From assembly GCA_902373515.1 (NCBI GenBank), contig CABKML010000001.1, positions 62,001 through 126,000 on the forward strand: a stretch of DNA of 64,000 nt, given 5' to 3'. Shown in pieces: positions 28,848-36,382 of this stretch. Numbering within the stretch: the first letter of the stretch is position 1; every line of letters begins with the position of its first letter. This DNA comes from an uncultured Eubacteriales bacterium (GTDB lineage Bacteria; Bacillota; Clostridia; Saccharofermentanales; Fastidiosipilaceae). The position numbers and the translations under genes were made by a program. The notes beneath the pieces were generated by a model that did not search any database, was not told the DNA's origin, and saw only the letters and a program-made list of their open reading frames with translations.

Positions 28848-29441
28848 TCAGTCGACAGATCGCCGCAAGACAAACAAATATTCATCCCCGGTAAAAGCCG
28901 GCTTATCCAAATAATGATTCGGTGCATAACTATTTAAATTATCATTTTGAGCAGAAGTAATATAAGCCAAATGCGCCAAAGCTATTTCCTTGCCATCTAA
29001 GGTACTTTCATTGCCTAAGAGCTCTACGCTTTTAACCTTAGAAGCAGGAGCACTTATCTTTTGCGAAATAACAGCTGTATTCTGCGGACTGCTCACTCCA
29101 ATTTGCAAAACAGGAGGATCTTCCTGATTCTTGTTTAAACCGAACATTATATATGTGTTATCGCTTAATTCTACACCGCGTTTAGCTGCAGCATCTTCCC
29201 ACTTTCCATCTTTAGCAACTTTAACAAGCAAATCATATTTCACCGGCTGCTTCGTCTTAATCTTAAAGAAAGAACAATCTTTATCTCGCCCGAGCAACAA
29301 AATCTTTTCAATCGGACTGTAGTTCGCATTTTTTACCGGGATAATTTGCCCTCCCATATCCTGCTTGGCACAAGCAACGACGCAAGCCGTAAAACAGATT
29401 GAAATTACCACCGCACTTAATTTACGTTTTATACTGCTCAT
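28848..29441 (-). CDS. Predicted lipoprotein of unknown function
   Basis: 197 residues. The N-terminus has a positive start, a hydrophobic core and a cysteine at about residue 24 in the context VVACAKQ, which fits a lipobox loosely, so Lgt (encoded in this window) should lipidate it. The mature part is mixed alpha/beta with no recognised motif. It includes a segment DAAAKRGVELSDNTYIMFGL and ends in EYLFVLRRSVD. It is the last gene before a strong terminator and follows two similar-sized envelope proteins and a 21-residue peptide gene on the same strand. Function unknown. Confidence 0.65.
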   Translation of the reverse strand: MSSIKRKLSAVVISICFTACVVACAKQDMGGQIIPVKNANYSPIEKILLLGRDKDCSFFKIKTKQPVKYDLLVKVAKDGKWEDAAAKRGVELSDNTYIMFGLNKNQEDPPVLQIGVSSPQNTAVISQKISAPASKVKSVELLGNESTLDGKEIALAHLAYITSAQNDNLNSYAPNHYLDKPAFTGDEYLFVLRRSVD

Positions 29442-29480
29442 AAGTAGATATCACTTTCTATAACGATATTACTAACTAAA

Positions 29481-29592
29481 AGAACGTCCCCATGCAGAAA
29501 TCTAATTAGGCAAAACTACAGCAACCGCACAGGGAAAACTATATCGCCGTTTTTATACCTATGGATGTTAATTCCTCTCATCTGCTTTCCCT
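29481..29592 (-). repeat. Direct repeat, copy 1 (carries a 21-codon ORF)
   Basis: About 110 bases that recur nearly unchanged at 30738-30852 in the same orientation. Only a few substitutions separate the copies, and the flanking genes are not repeated. Each copy contains a complete short ORF with its ribosome-binding site. Confidence 0.85.
29516..29581 (-). CDS. 21-residue peptide, copy 1
   Basis: ATG at 29581 and TAG at 29516 give 21 residues, beginning MRGINIHRY and ending VFPVRLL. GAGGG lies 7 bases before the ATG. The same peptide with a single K/R change is encoded at 30774-30839, also with a good ribosome-binding site. Preservation of start, frame, stop and RBS in both copies supports translation, but the copies share nearly all bases, so conservation is weak evidence by itself. 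Basic, no signal peptide. Function unknown; it could also be the 5' stub of a longer lost gene. Confidence 0.5.
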   Translation of the reverse strand: MRGINIHRYKNGDIVFPVRLL

Positions 29593-29597
29593 CACTT

Positions 29598-30158
29598 TTA
29601 TCCTAATGGTCTTGCTAAATAAATCTTACCGCCTACAACAATATAAAAAGCCTGATACTTGCCCCATTTTTTACTCATCCGGATAATTTGCTTATCTTGC
29701 TGTTTGAATAAAACAAAATCAGTCAGTGCATCATCCGCTTGCAGCAATTCTCCCAAATATTCTTGTTTCTGCTGGTCCTTGTATTCTACAAAACAGTCAT
29801 AACGATGGTACATTTTGATGTTTTTATCTGCCAGTTTCAGGTGAAGTAAGGGATATTTATCCAAGTTCTTATCTGTAGTCCCGCTATCTTTGGCCGCTTT
29901 AATTTTGGCAAAAACATCCTCATTACTACGTAGATGATCAAGTTTATATATTTCAACATAATCTTGGTAACCGCCATCAGGATTTACAACGTCGGTAGTA
30001 AATTTTTCACCCTCAAACAGGACCCATTCTTTCGGTATTTGTATGTTTTTCGTGTCTTTATTGCCGAAACGGAAGTAACAAAGGCATATTCCCAAGACAA
30101 CTATCAATAAAGCCGACAAAATAAGATATTTACGTCGAGGATTATCAAATATTTTCAT
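29598..30158 (-). CDS. Single-pass membrane-anchored protein, unknown function
   Basis: 186 residues with one N-terminal membrane segment (about 11-30, YLILSALLIVVLGICLCYF) and an extracytoplasmic mixed alpha/beta domain ending in a beta-rich stretch (YQAFYIVVGGKIYLARPLG). No known motif recognised. ATG at 30158 has AGGA 7 bases upstream. It lies 12 bases downstream of the 173-residue secreted protein gene and 16 bases before the 21-residue peptide gene, so all appear to form one transcript from the promoter at 30868-30897. The last 74 bases of its 3' end recur exactly at 33051-33124, evidence of duplication in this region. Confidence 0.65.
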   Translation of the reverse strand: MKIFDNPRRKYLILSALLIVVLGICLCYFRFGNKDTKNIQIPKEWVLFEGEKFTTDVVNPDGGYQDYVEIYKLDHLRSNEDVFAKIKAAKDSGTTDKNLDKYPLLHLKLADKNIKMYHRYDCFVEYKDQQKQEYLGELLQADDALTDFVLFKQQDKQIIRMSKKWGKYQAFYIVVGGKIYLARPLG

Positions 30159-30170
30159 AATATTGTCCTG

Positions 30171-30692
30171 CTAATCTACTCTTTCTGTATCAAATTCAAG
30201 GCTTAAAACCTCGCATTTAGTACTATAAATGTAATCATCATGCCAATCATTAGACCCCAGCAATTTTCTTTTAGCAATAATGGGAGTTACTTTAGTCCAA
30301 CTTTTAACCTTAATTACATAAAAGCCGTCACTGGGAATATTTACGCTTGACCCAACATAACGATTTCTAGCATACTCCGCTAGAGGAAGCGTTACACTGG
30401 CAGAAGCAAGACCAAAACTTAACGAAAAAGAAACATCAACTGTTTTATCACTAATCAAATCTGTATTAATAATGACCGAACCGCCTCCAGGAATAGATAT
30501 TCCTCTTGAAGGTCCTAGATAATCAACGTCCTCAACTATTTCTGCTTTGGAAGCATCCTCTTCGTACTCCCAAATATACTCCGGTAAATCTCTTAATTGT
30601 AACAAATTGCTACTGTCTTGAGCTTGTAAAAAATTAGCCGATTGGCTAAATAAAACTAAAATCATCAACACAAGAGAAACTATTTTTTTCAT
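30171..30692 (-). CDS. Secreted protein of unknown function
   Basis: 173 residues with a clear signal peptide (MKKIVSLVLMILVLFS followed by SANFLQAQ, cleavage near residue 24). The mature part is beta-rich: GISIPGGGSVIINTDLI, VDVSFSLSFGLASASVTLP, and a late DGFYVIKVKSW. It resembles small secreted beta-sandwich proteins but no family is recognised. GGGAGG lies 5 bases before the ATG. It follows the promoter-proximal 21-residue peptide and precedes the membrane-anchored protein by 12 bases. Confidence 0.65.
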   Translation of the reverse strand: MKKIVSLVLMILVLFSQSANFLQAQDSSNLLQLRDLPEYIWEYEEDASKAEIVEDVDYLGPSRGISIPGGGSVIINTDLISDKTVDVSFSLSFGLASASVTLPLAEYARNRYVGSSVNIPSDGFYVIKVKSWTKVTPIIAKRKLLGSNDWHDDYIYSTKCEVLSLEFDTERVD

Positions 30693-30737
30693 ACTGTCCT
30701 CCCTAATTCAATATCAAAATAATTTAGTATATAAAAT

Positions 30738-30852
30738 AGAATCTTCCCCATGCAGAAATCTAATTAGGCAAAGCTACAGCAACCGCACAGGGAAAACTAT
30801 ATCGCCGTTTTTATACCTATGGATGTTAATACCCTTCATATTCTTTCCCTCC
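30738..30852 (-). repeat. Direct repeat, copy 2 (carries a 21-codon ORF)
   Basis: Near-identical to 29481-29592. This copy is directly downstream of a consensus promoter. The two copies bracket the 173- and 186-residue protein genes, as expected of an ancestral tandem duplication or insertion. Confidence 0.85.
30774..30839 (-). CDS. 21-residue peptide, copy 2 (promoter-proximal)
   Basis: ATG at 30839, TAG at 30774, with GGAGGG 7 bases upstream. The peptide begins MKGINIHRY and ends VFPVRLL. It is the first ORF after the consensus promoter at 30868-30897, about 20 bases from the expected transcription start, which is strong context for real translation. It may be a small functional peptide or a leader; no regulatory hairpin is obvious after it. 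Confidence 0.55.
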   Translation of the reverse strand: MKGINIHRYKNGDIVFPVRLL

Positions 30853-30867
30853 AAGCTTCTTTATTAA

Positions 30868-30897
30868 ATTATATCATTAGCAGCTTTGCCGTGTCAA
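30868..30897 (-). promoter_or_regulatory. Consensus sigma-A promoter for the small secreted-protein operon
   Basis: On the minus strand TTGACA (30897-30892), an 18-base spacer, and TATAAT (30873-30868); both hexamers match consensus exactly. Transcription should start near 30861 and reach the 21-residue peptide ORF first. The -35 box lies only ~17 bases from the inverted-repeat end of the neighbouring mobile element. Confidence 0.85.
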
Positions 30898-30965
30898 ACG
30901 CTATGTATTAGTTTGTGCTATTAATCTGTGATAATTTCACCCTTGTAACAACTTGTCAAGGACTT

Positions 30966-31151
30966 TTAATCATTTTTTATCGCTTTTTGATGTTTTTCTC
31001 TCTCCATTTCTTTAAGAATTATGCGTTTTAATTTGTCTTGCATTGTTTCCGCTGCATTTTCATTAAAGTGAACAACAACCTCATAGTTTGCTTTACCGAT
31101 TTTCTTTATCGTTTTTGTTCCTGTATTCTGTTTATTTTTATTTTCTCGCAT
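30966..31151 (-). CDS. TnpW-like transposon-encoded small protein
   Basis: 61 residues, basic, with a core YEVVVHFNENAAETMQDKLKRIIL that resembles TnpW-type small proteins of Gram-positive conjugative transposons (pattern YEV-x-HF...ET-x-x-D-K-L-K-R-L-I). GGAGG lies 8 bases before the ATG. The role of these proteins is unknown. It lies just inside the left inverted repeat, downstream of the ATPase gene and separated from it by a terminator. The similarity is from memory of the family pattern, hence the moderate confidence. Confidence 0.55.
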   Translation of the reverse strand: MRENKNKQNTGTKTIKKIGKANYEVVVHFNENAAETMQDKLKRIILKEMEREKHQKAIKND

Positions 31152-31186
31152 ATAGTTTTCCTCCTGTTTATAAACATTAAAAAACG

Positions 31187-31213
31187 ACTAGATTTTTTAT
31201 CTTCCAGTCGTTT
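31187..31213 (-). terminator. Terminator of the AAA/DUF4143 gene
   Basis: Stem AAACGACT (31206-31213) pairs with AGTCGTTT (31192-31199 complement), followed on the minus strand by a T-run. It lies 39 bases after the ATPase stop codon. Confidence 0.65.
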
Positions 31214-31251
31214 CATTTTATTGTGACCTTGGACATTGCCAAAACATTCAA

Positions 31252-32544
31252 TTATGCTTCAAAAAAATCGTCCCTTAGCAAAAAGTCTCTGATTCCAACG
31301 TAGTAAATTCCATACTCATCGTATCTTGGCACTATATTATCTCTAACAATAATAATTTTCTTAAAAGAATCGTCAATTCGTTTTAGAGAGTTTCTTTCCT
31401 GTTCTTTCTTCTCCTCACTGTTTATAGCAAAAGCTGATTGAATATAATATCTGAGATTTCCCCTATTAATAACAAAATCAACCTCTAATTGTACTCTTGT
31501 TGTTTTTCCCTTCACGTTAGGAAAATATTCTACAACACCCACATCAACATTAAATCCTCTTCTTAGCAAGTCATTGTAAATGATATTTTCCATAATATGC
31601 GTTTCTTCAACTTGTCTAAAATTCAATCTTGCATTTCTAAGACCAATATCAGCAAAATAGTATTTAAGTGGTGTAGAAAAGTATTTTGAGCCTTTAATAT
31701 CGTATCTTTTAGCAGCATACAGAACATAGGCTTCTTCAAAATATGTTAAATACTTTGAAATGGTATTATTTGATATATTTATCTTCTTTTCCGAAGCATA
31801 TCTATTAGATAGCTTAAGTGGATTTGTAAGTGAACCTACTGCTGATGAAACAAAATCTAGTAAAACTTCTAATACTTCCTCACTATTTTTTATCTGATTT
31901 CGATCTATGATATCTTTAATATAGGTTTCTTCAAATAGTTCTTTCAAATATCTGCTCTTCTCCTCAAAGGTTTCCATTTCAAGTACAAATGGCATTCCAC
32001 CACAAAGAACATAATCTTCCCATGCTTTATCTTTATTCTCATAACAGCTACTCATCTCAGCAAACGATAAAGGATATAAATGTATTTCATCTCCCCTATC
32101 TCGAAATTGTGTCAAAATGTCTTTAGAAAGCATTTTTGAATTACTTCCGGTAACATAAATATCAAGATTTTTTCGTTTCATAAGTGAAAGTAATGTATCA
32201 ACAAAAGTAATCTTTTCATCCTCATCATCAATATATGGATTTTTTACCGACCTTGAAAATTGTATCTCGTCAATAAAAATATAATATCTTTTATTATCAG
32301 TTATCTTATTTTTTATATATTCATTGAGCTTAAACGGATCTCTATACCCACTATTTTCGATGTCATCAAGAGCTATTTCAATAATTTGGTTTTCAGCTAT
32401 ACTATTTTTCAATAAATAATTCTTGTATAGTTCAAACAACAAATATGACTTACCACACCTTCTGATACCTGTGATGATTTTAATTCTTCCGTTATCCTTT
32501 TTCTTAATTAGTTCATCTAAATATTGCTTTCTTTCTATAATCAT
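31252..32544 (-). CDS. AAA ATPase with DUF4143 domain
   Basis: 430 residues. The N-terminal AAA_14-type domain has Walker A GIRRCGKS near residue 26, Walker B YYIFIDEIQ near 90 and a sensor-like VTGSNSKML near 135. The C-terminal half matches DUF4143 (TISKYLTYFEEAYVLY, then FADIGLRNARLN and a nuclease-like LEVDFVINRG segment). Such proteins are widespread in anaerobes and archaea, often in mobile or defence-like settings; their substrate is unknown. The ATG at 32544 has AAGGGG 8 bases upstream; a GTG three codons earlier overlaps that site and is less likely. Strikingly AT-rich with Ile/Lys/Asn-biased codons, unlike its neighbours, which fits recent acquisition with the flanking inverted repeats. 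Confidence 0.88.
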   Translation of the reverse strand: MIIERKQYLDELIKKKDNGRIKIITGIRRCGKSYLLFELYKNYLLKNSIAENQIIEIALDDIENSGYRDPFKLNEYIKNKITDNKRYYIFIDEIQFSRSVKNPYIDDEDEKITFVDTLLSLMKRKNLDIYVTGSNSKMLSKDILTQFRDRGDEIHLYPLSFAEMSSCYENKDKAWEDYVLCGGMPFVLEMETFEEKSRYLKELFEETYIKDIIDRNQIKNSEEVLEVLLDFVSSAVGSLTNPLKLSNRYASEKKINISNNTISKYLTYFEEAYVLYAAKRYDIKGSKYFSTPLKYYFADIGLRNARLNFRQVEETHIMENIIYNDLLRRGFNVDVGVVEYFPNVKGKTTRVQLEVDFVINRGNLRYYIQSAFAINSEEKKEQERNSLKRIDDSFKKIIIVRDNIVPRYDEYGIYYVGIRDFLLRDDFFEA

Positions 32545-32824
32545 ATCACACACCCCTTCTCTGTAAATAATTTATATATTTTGCCACGCTTTTTATTTGT
32601 ATATATTTTATCACAGTTAAAGAGTAATCGCAGTCATAAGGAATAATTTGCGTGGCATAATACGTTTTTTATTCTATCTTTGAATTTTCACACACTCGCT
32701 GTTTCAATATAAACAAGTTAACTTTATTTCTAATACTTCTCGGCAATAGTTTGCTACCGGGGGTAAACTTTTAATTGGTTAGTTACAGGGGTGAAATTAT
32801 CATAGATTAATAGCACATAAAATA

Positions 32825-33050
32825 AAGCCTCGTTGACATCTTTACACTTATACATAATCCTTTGATTGTGTCCCCAAGGAATACTTTTTATCTTTCTTTC
32901 AACATCCGACAATTGGGTTACAGATTGTAACCCAATTAAGTAATAGTTATAAAACAGATGCCAATATCTAAACGGAAATTTATCAAGCTGCAGCTGTAAT
33001 GTATTGAACTAATACACCCGCCTGTACAAACGCAATATTAAGAATTACGC
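32825..33050. other. Non-coding stretch between mobile element and gene remnant
   Basis: No convincing ORF or RNA gene was seen here. The only structure is the perfect dyad at 32911-32937. With the flanking repeat end, gene remnant and terminator it makes up the ~720-base gap between the ATPase gene and exonuclease III. Confidence 0.5.
32911..32937. promoter_or_regulatory. Perfect 12-3-12 dyad, operator-like
   Basis: AATTGGGTTACA, GAT, TGTAACCCAATT: a perfect 12-base inverted repeat around three bases. No T-run follows on either strand, so it does not look like a terminator. It could be a regulator site orphaned by rearrangement, or a folded recombination site. Confidence 0.5.
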
Positions 33051-33124
33051 TAATGGTCTTGCTAAATAAATCTTACCGCCTACAACAATATAAAAAGCCT
33101 GATACTTGCCCCATTTTTTACTCA
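33051..33124 (-). pseudogene. Orphan 3' end of the 186-residue membrane protein gene
   Basis: These 74 bases are identical to 29604-29677, the last ~24 codons (without the stop) of the membrane-anchored protein gene. Nothing upstream or downstream continues the match, so this is a duplicated gene fragment 3.4 kb from the intact copy. Confidence 0.85.
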
Positions 33125-33201
33125 AGCAGCTTTTTCGCGTCAATGCCCGCTCATTTCCCGTTTTCCGTCACCTATCCCCACTGCCACCTACAAAAAAACG
33201 T

Positions 33202-33231
33202 AAAAAAGCCCGCATAAAACTTACGCGGGCT
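33202..33231 (-). terminator. Terminator of exonuclease III gene
   Basis: Stem AGCCCGC...GCGGGCT (33225-33231 with 33207-33213), extended by TAA/TTA pairs inside, followed on the minus strand by six T (33207-33202). Confidence 0.88.
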
Positions 33232-33263
33232 GACGAACAATTCAAACTCAAATCTCTACGCAA

Positions 33264-34064
33264 CTACTGCAATTCTTTCTCCGCATTACAAGCGGCAATA
33301 AATGTCTCGTCCAAATCCAACTCAATCGGACAATGATCCGAACCCATAATATCGGACAAAATCTTCGCACCTTTAACAGCCGGCACCAAACGCTCCGACA
33401 CCAGAAAATAATCAATTCTCCACCCGATATTTCTTTCACGGGCACGAGTACGATAAGACCACCAGCTGTAACATTTCTCCTGTGGCGCCAGCAAACGGAA
33501 AGTATCAACAAAGCCCCGCGCCAGAAGTTGACTGAAAGCGGACCGTTCTTCATCGGAGAATCCCGGATTAAAGTGGTTGCTGTCGGGATTAGCCAAATCT
33601 ATCTCCTCATGCGCGACATTCAAATCGCCGCAAACAATAACCGGTTTCTCAACATCCAGACTTTGCAGATAATCGGCGAACTTCTCCTCGAAATTCAAGC
33701 GGAAAAGCAGACGTTTCAGGCCGTCTTGAGAATTCGGCACATACGCCGTAACAAAGAAAAATTGTGGAAATTCCAAAGTCAAAACCCGGCCTTCCGCATC
33801 AACAGCCTCATCGCCGATCCCGTATCGCACCTTAAGCACCGGCAATTTGCTGAACACCGCCGTACCCGAATAACCCTTTTTCACAGTAGAATAATGCCAA
33901 TACGCCTGATAATCAGGAAAAGGCTGATCACTCATCTGCCCGGCCTGCAACTTCGTTTCCTGCAAAGCGAAAACATCAGCCTGCAAAGCGGCAAAATCCG
34001 CCGGGAAATTCTTTTTCCAAATTGCCCGTAACCCGTTCACATTAAAAGATACAAATTTCAGCAT
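33264..34064 (-). CDS. xth: Exodeoxyribonuclease III (AP endonuclease, Xth family)
   Basis: Base-excision repair enzyme that cuts at abasic sites and removes 3' blocks. The 266-residue protein has all family signatures: SFNVNGLRA at the N-terminus, LQETKLQ with the metal-binding Glu near residue 35, GDLNVAHEEIDL near 150, GWRIDYFLVS near 215 and the final GSDHCPI. ATG at 34064 has GGGAG 5 bases upstream; a GTG four codons earlier is less likely. It diverges from the Nudix gene at 34187 with a 122-base shared control region, which pairs two genes for handling oxidised nucleotides. Confidence 0.95.
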   Translation of the reverse strand: MLKFVSFNVNGLRAIWKKNFPADFAALQADVFALQETKLQAGQMSDQPFPDYQAYWHYSTVKKGYSGTAVFSKLPVLKVRYGIGDEAVDAEGRVLTLEFPQFFFVTAYVPNSQDGLKRLLFRLNFEEKFADYLQSLDVEKPVIVCGDLNVAHEEIDLANPDSNHFNPGFSDEERSAFSQLLARGFVDTFRLLAPQEKCYSWWSYRTRARERNIGWRIDYFLVSERLVPAVKGAKILSDIMGSDHCPIELDLDETFIAACNAEKELQ

Positions 34065-34143
34065 TTTCACTCCCACCGTTCACCTGCCGCCGCCCGCCAA
34101 GCTCGAAAACCGGTCCATGTTCCAAGCGACCCAAGCGACAGTG

Positions 34144-34173
34144 TATAATAATGTCAACATTATAGCGAAAGTT
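34144..34173. promoter_or_regulatory. Divergent promoter elements between xth and the Nudix gene
   Basis: TATAAT occurs on the plus strand at 34144-34149 and on the minus strand within 34167-34173, flanking the dyad ATAATGT-CA-ACATTAT. No good -35 box is visible for either direction. The dyad overlaps both -10 boxes, so it could be an operator shared by the two genes. Confidence 0.45.
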
Positions 34174-34186
34174 CGGGCACATTAAA

Positions 34187-34693
34187 ATGATTGAAATTAA
34201 ACCTGTACGTGATGTCGCCGTTATTCTTTTATACAACAAGTACGGCGAATTTCTTTTAGGTCGACGCAAAGAAGGAAAATTTGCCGCCGGCTATTACGAA
34301 CTGCCGGGTGGGAAGAGAGAAGACGGCGAATCTCTGTTGCAGACAGTGAAACGGGAAACTCTGGAAGAAATAGGCTACACTCTAAAGCGACCTCAACTTA
34401 TCTACGAATGTCATGTCGATTACAGTATCGGTCAAATTCCCCTCCATGTTTTCGCCGAAGAACTCGAAGCAGAAAATTTGAGCGAAGCAGTTAAGGCCCG
34501 CAGTTCGGATTACAATCGCCCGAAATTTCCGGCCAATGAGGCGGCGGAACTCGTTTGGGTTACAGGTCATAAAGCTTTGAGCTTGAAACTACTGCCGATT
34601 ATGCGGGCAATGCTGGACTTAACGCCATTTCGCCGGCTGCTGCCGAATATCGGCCCTGTCGATTTAAGTGTCGACAAAGACGTTCATATTTGA
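34187..34693 (+). CDS. Nudix hydrolase, MutT-like
   Basis: 168 residues with a complete Nudix box: GGKREDGESLLQTVKRE followed by TLEEIGY (residues ~42-65), matching GX5EX7REUXEEXGU. The GYYELPGGK lead-in and the C-terminal NEAAELVWVT segment are typical of MutT/8-oxo-dGTP-type enzymes. The probable reaction is hydrolysis of a nucleoside triphosphate to the monophosphate, but Nudix substrates cannot be read from sequence alone. The ribosome-binding site is weak. Shares its upstream region with xth and is followed 90 bases later by the aminopeptidase on the same strand. Confidence 0.88.
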   Translation: MIEIKPVRDVAVILLYNKYGEFLLGRRKEGKFAAGYYELPGGKREDGESLLQTVKRETLEEIGYTLKRPQLIYECHVDYSIGQIPLHVFAEELEAENLSEAVKARSSDYNRPKFPANEAAELVWVTGHKALSLKLLPIMRAMLDLTPFRRLLPNIGPVDLSVDKDVHI

Positions 34694-34783
34694 CCGCTAA
34701 AAAAATAAGAAAGCTGCCCCGAAGGAGCGGAAAAGTTATATACTCTAATTGAACATATGAGCAGCACATAAAGGAGATATTTT

Positions 34784-36247
34784 ATGAGCAATTTTGACAT
34801 TAATAGAAAGCCTTTAAGTTCGGAAGAACGCCAAATGGGCCGGAACATGTTGGACTTTGTCGCTAAAAGTCCTGCCGCCTGGCAAGCCTGCGCTACAGCC
34901 GGAGAACTGTTGCAAGCTAACGGCTTCCACAAGGTTCAAGCCGGCGATCTGGTTAACAGTAAAGTCGGCGATAAAAATTTCATCACCATCAACGATTCGT
35001 CCCTGATTGCCTGGTCTATCGGCAAAGACAGCTACCAAAAAGGCGCTCGTATCTGGGGTTCGCATTTGGACTCCCCGGCTTTGCAGATCAAGCCCAACAG
35101 TTTAATTGAAAAAGAGGGAACATTAATTGTCAATTGTTCCGTCTACGGCGGACCTCTGCTGAACAGTTATTTCGACCGGCCCTTAGGTTTAGCCGGTATA
35201 GTCACCTTACGCAGCCACTGTGATCAAGCAGCTTACAAAAGTGTTTTAGTCGACTTGGCACCTTTGAAAATCGTTTTGCCGAGCTTAGCTATTCACTTCA
35301 ACCGGGCCGCTAATGACGGCGTCAAAATTGAGAAGCAAAAAGTTTTACTGCCGCTCCTCGGTCTGTCCCGGAACGAGAAAGTCAAAACGGCTGCTGCCAG
35401 TTATACTCGGGCTGCCAATTATGCTGCAGTTTGCGAGCAGGAATCCGACTGTGTCGATAACGGCGGTACCGACTTGCAGGTCTTCGAACAGCTGATCAGT
35501 GAAAAACTGAATTGTCCCATGGAAGATATTCTCGATTACGATTTGCGCACCTATGTCTGCGAAGCTCCTTGTTTCGTCGGCCTGAATGAAGAATTGATGT
35601 CTTCTTCCCGTATGGATGATTTGGGCATGTCTATCCCCGGCGTTTACGGCTTTATCGCTGCTAACAGTGCTGACGGCAAATTCGCCCGGACTTTTAAGGA
35701 AAATGAGTTTGACGGTTTGAAAGTTCTGTATTTGGCGGATAATGAAGAAATCGGTTCCAACACCAAGCAGGGCGCTGATACTATCTGGCTAAGGCAAACA
35801 ATTGAGGCTATTTGTCTGAGTTTGGGCATGCCGCAAGCTGAATTCCCCGAGGTTCTGGAGCATTCGATTATGATTTCCGCCGACGTGGCGCACGCCGTGC
35901 ATCCTAACTATGCTGAATATGCCGACGGTACGAATCGTCCGCGTCTGAATGAAGGACCGGTTTTGAAAATTAATCCGGGCAAATATTCTACCGATGCCGC
36001 TTCCGCCGCTTCTTTCCGTTTGGTGTGTGAGGCAGCCGGCGTACCTTTGCAGACCTTCATGAATCGTACGGACCTGCCCGGCGGCACGACAATCGGACCG
36101 ATTACCACGGCTTATTTGCCTATAAGTAATGTCGATATCGGCAATCCGATTCTGGCAATGCATTCCTGCCGTGAGCTGGCCGGTGTTCTCGACTCTTATT
36201 ATGCTAAAGTTATGTGTGAGATGTTCTATCGCAAACCTTTGATTTGA
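34784..36247 (+). CDS. M18-family aminopeptidase
   Basis: Cytoplasmic dinuclear-zinc aminopeptidase of 487 residues. Metal and catalytic motifs visible are GSHLDSP near residue 90, SRMDDLGM near 277, the DNEEIGS pair near 320 and SADVAHAVHPNY near 365, with PGGTTIGPI and a late MHSCREL segment, all typical of M18. It cleaves neutral or acidic N-terminal residues from peptides. AAGGAG lies 7 bases before the ATG. It ends at the terminator at 36276-36333. Confidence 0.92.
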   Translation: MSNFDINRKPLSSEERQMGRNMLDFVAKSPAAWQACATAGELLQANGFHKVQAGDLVNSKVGDKNFITINDSSLIAWSIGKDSYQKGARIWGSHLDSPALQIKPNSLIEKEGTLIVNCSVYGGPLLNSYFDRPLGLAGIVTLRSHCDQAAYKSVLVDLAPLKIVLPSLAIHFNRAANDGVKIEKQKVLLPLLGLSRNEKVKTAAASYTRAANYAAVCEQESDCVDNGGTDLQVFEQLISEKLNCPMEDILDYDLRTYVCEAPCFVGLNEELMSSSRMDDLGMSIPGVYGFIAANSADGKFARTFKENEFDGLKVLYLADNEEIGSNTKQGADTIWLRQTIEAICLSLGMPQAEFPEVLEHSIMISADVAHAVHPNYAEYADGTNRPRLNEGPVLKINPGKYSTDAASAASFRLVCEAAGVPLQTFMNRTDLPGGTTIGPITTAYLPISNVDIGNPILAMHSCRELAGVLDSYYAKVMCEMFYRKPLI

Positions 36248-36275
36248 GCTGATTGAGTTTTGAATAATTAAACTG

Positions 36276-36333
36276 AAATCCTCTTTATTGCAAGCCGAAT
36301 TTTCCGGTTTTTGAGCGAATAAAGAGGATTTTT
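36276..36333 (+). terminator. Terminator of the M18 aminopeptidase gene (contains repeat R1)
   Basis: Arms AAATCCTCTTTATT (36276-36289) and AATAAAGAGGATTT (36319-36332) pair perfectly, with a ~29-base loop and a T-run in the right arm. The loop and right arm make up repeat R1. Confidence 0.75.
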
Positions 36334-36334
36334 A
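36289..36334 (+). repeat. Repeat R1, copy 1
   Basis: About 46 bases starting TGCAAGCCGAATTTTCCGG and ending in the AATAAAGAGGATTTTT arm. They recur with a few changes at 37285-37331. This copy is the loop and right arm of a working terminator; the second copy lacks the left arm. Confidence 0.8.
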
Positions 36335-36382
36335 CTCATGTGCAATTTTACGGATTACATTTATTAGTAATCATATTCCACT

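Larger units (their letters stand above)
30914..32817. mobile_element. 1.9-kb element with 36-base inverted-repeat ends
   Basis: Bases 30914-30949 and 32782-32817 are inverted copies with two mismatches over 36 positions. Weaker similarity continues a few bases outside. Between them lie a TnpW-like small gene and an AAA/DUF4143 ATPase gene, both AT-rich compared with the flanking chromosome. No transposase is present, so it is either a degraded element or one moved in trans. The inner ends carry TTTCACCC, and the right end is followed inward by a related TTTACCCCC motif; this recalls the repeated ends of some IS families, but I cannot assign one. No clear target-site duplication was found. 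Confidence 0.6.

Noticed and set aside
33106..33336. 76-residue plus-strand ORF across the xth terminator
   Set aside because: Runs through a terminator into the xth coding strand, lacks a ribosome-binding site and starts inside the duplicated gene fragment.
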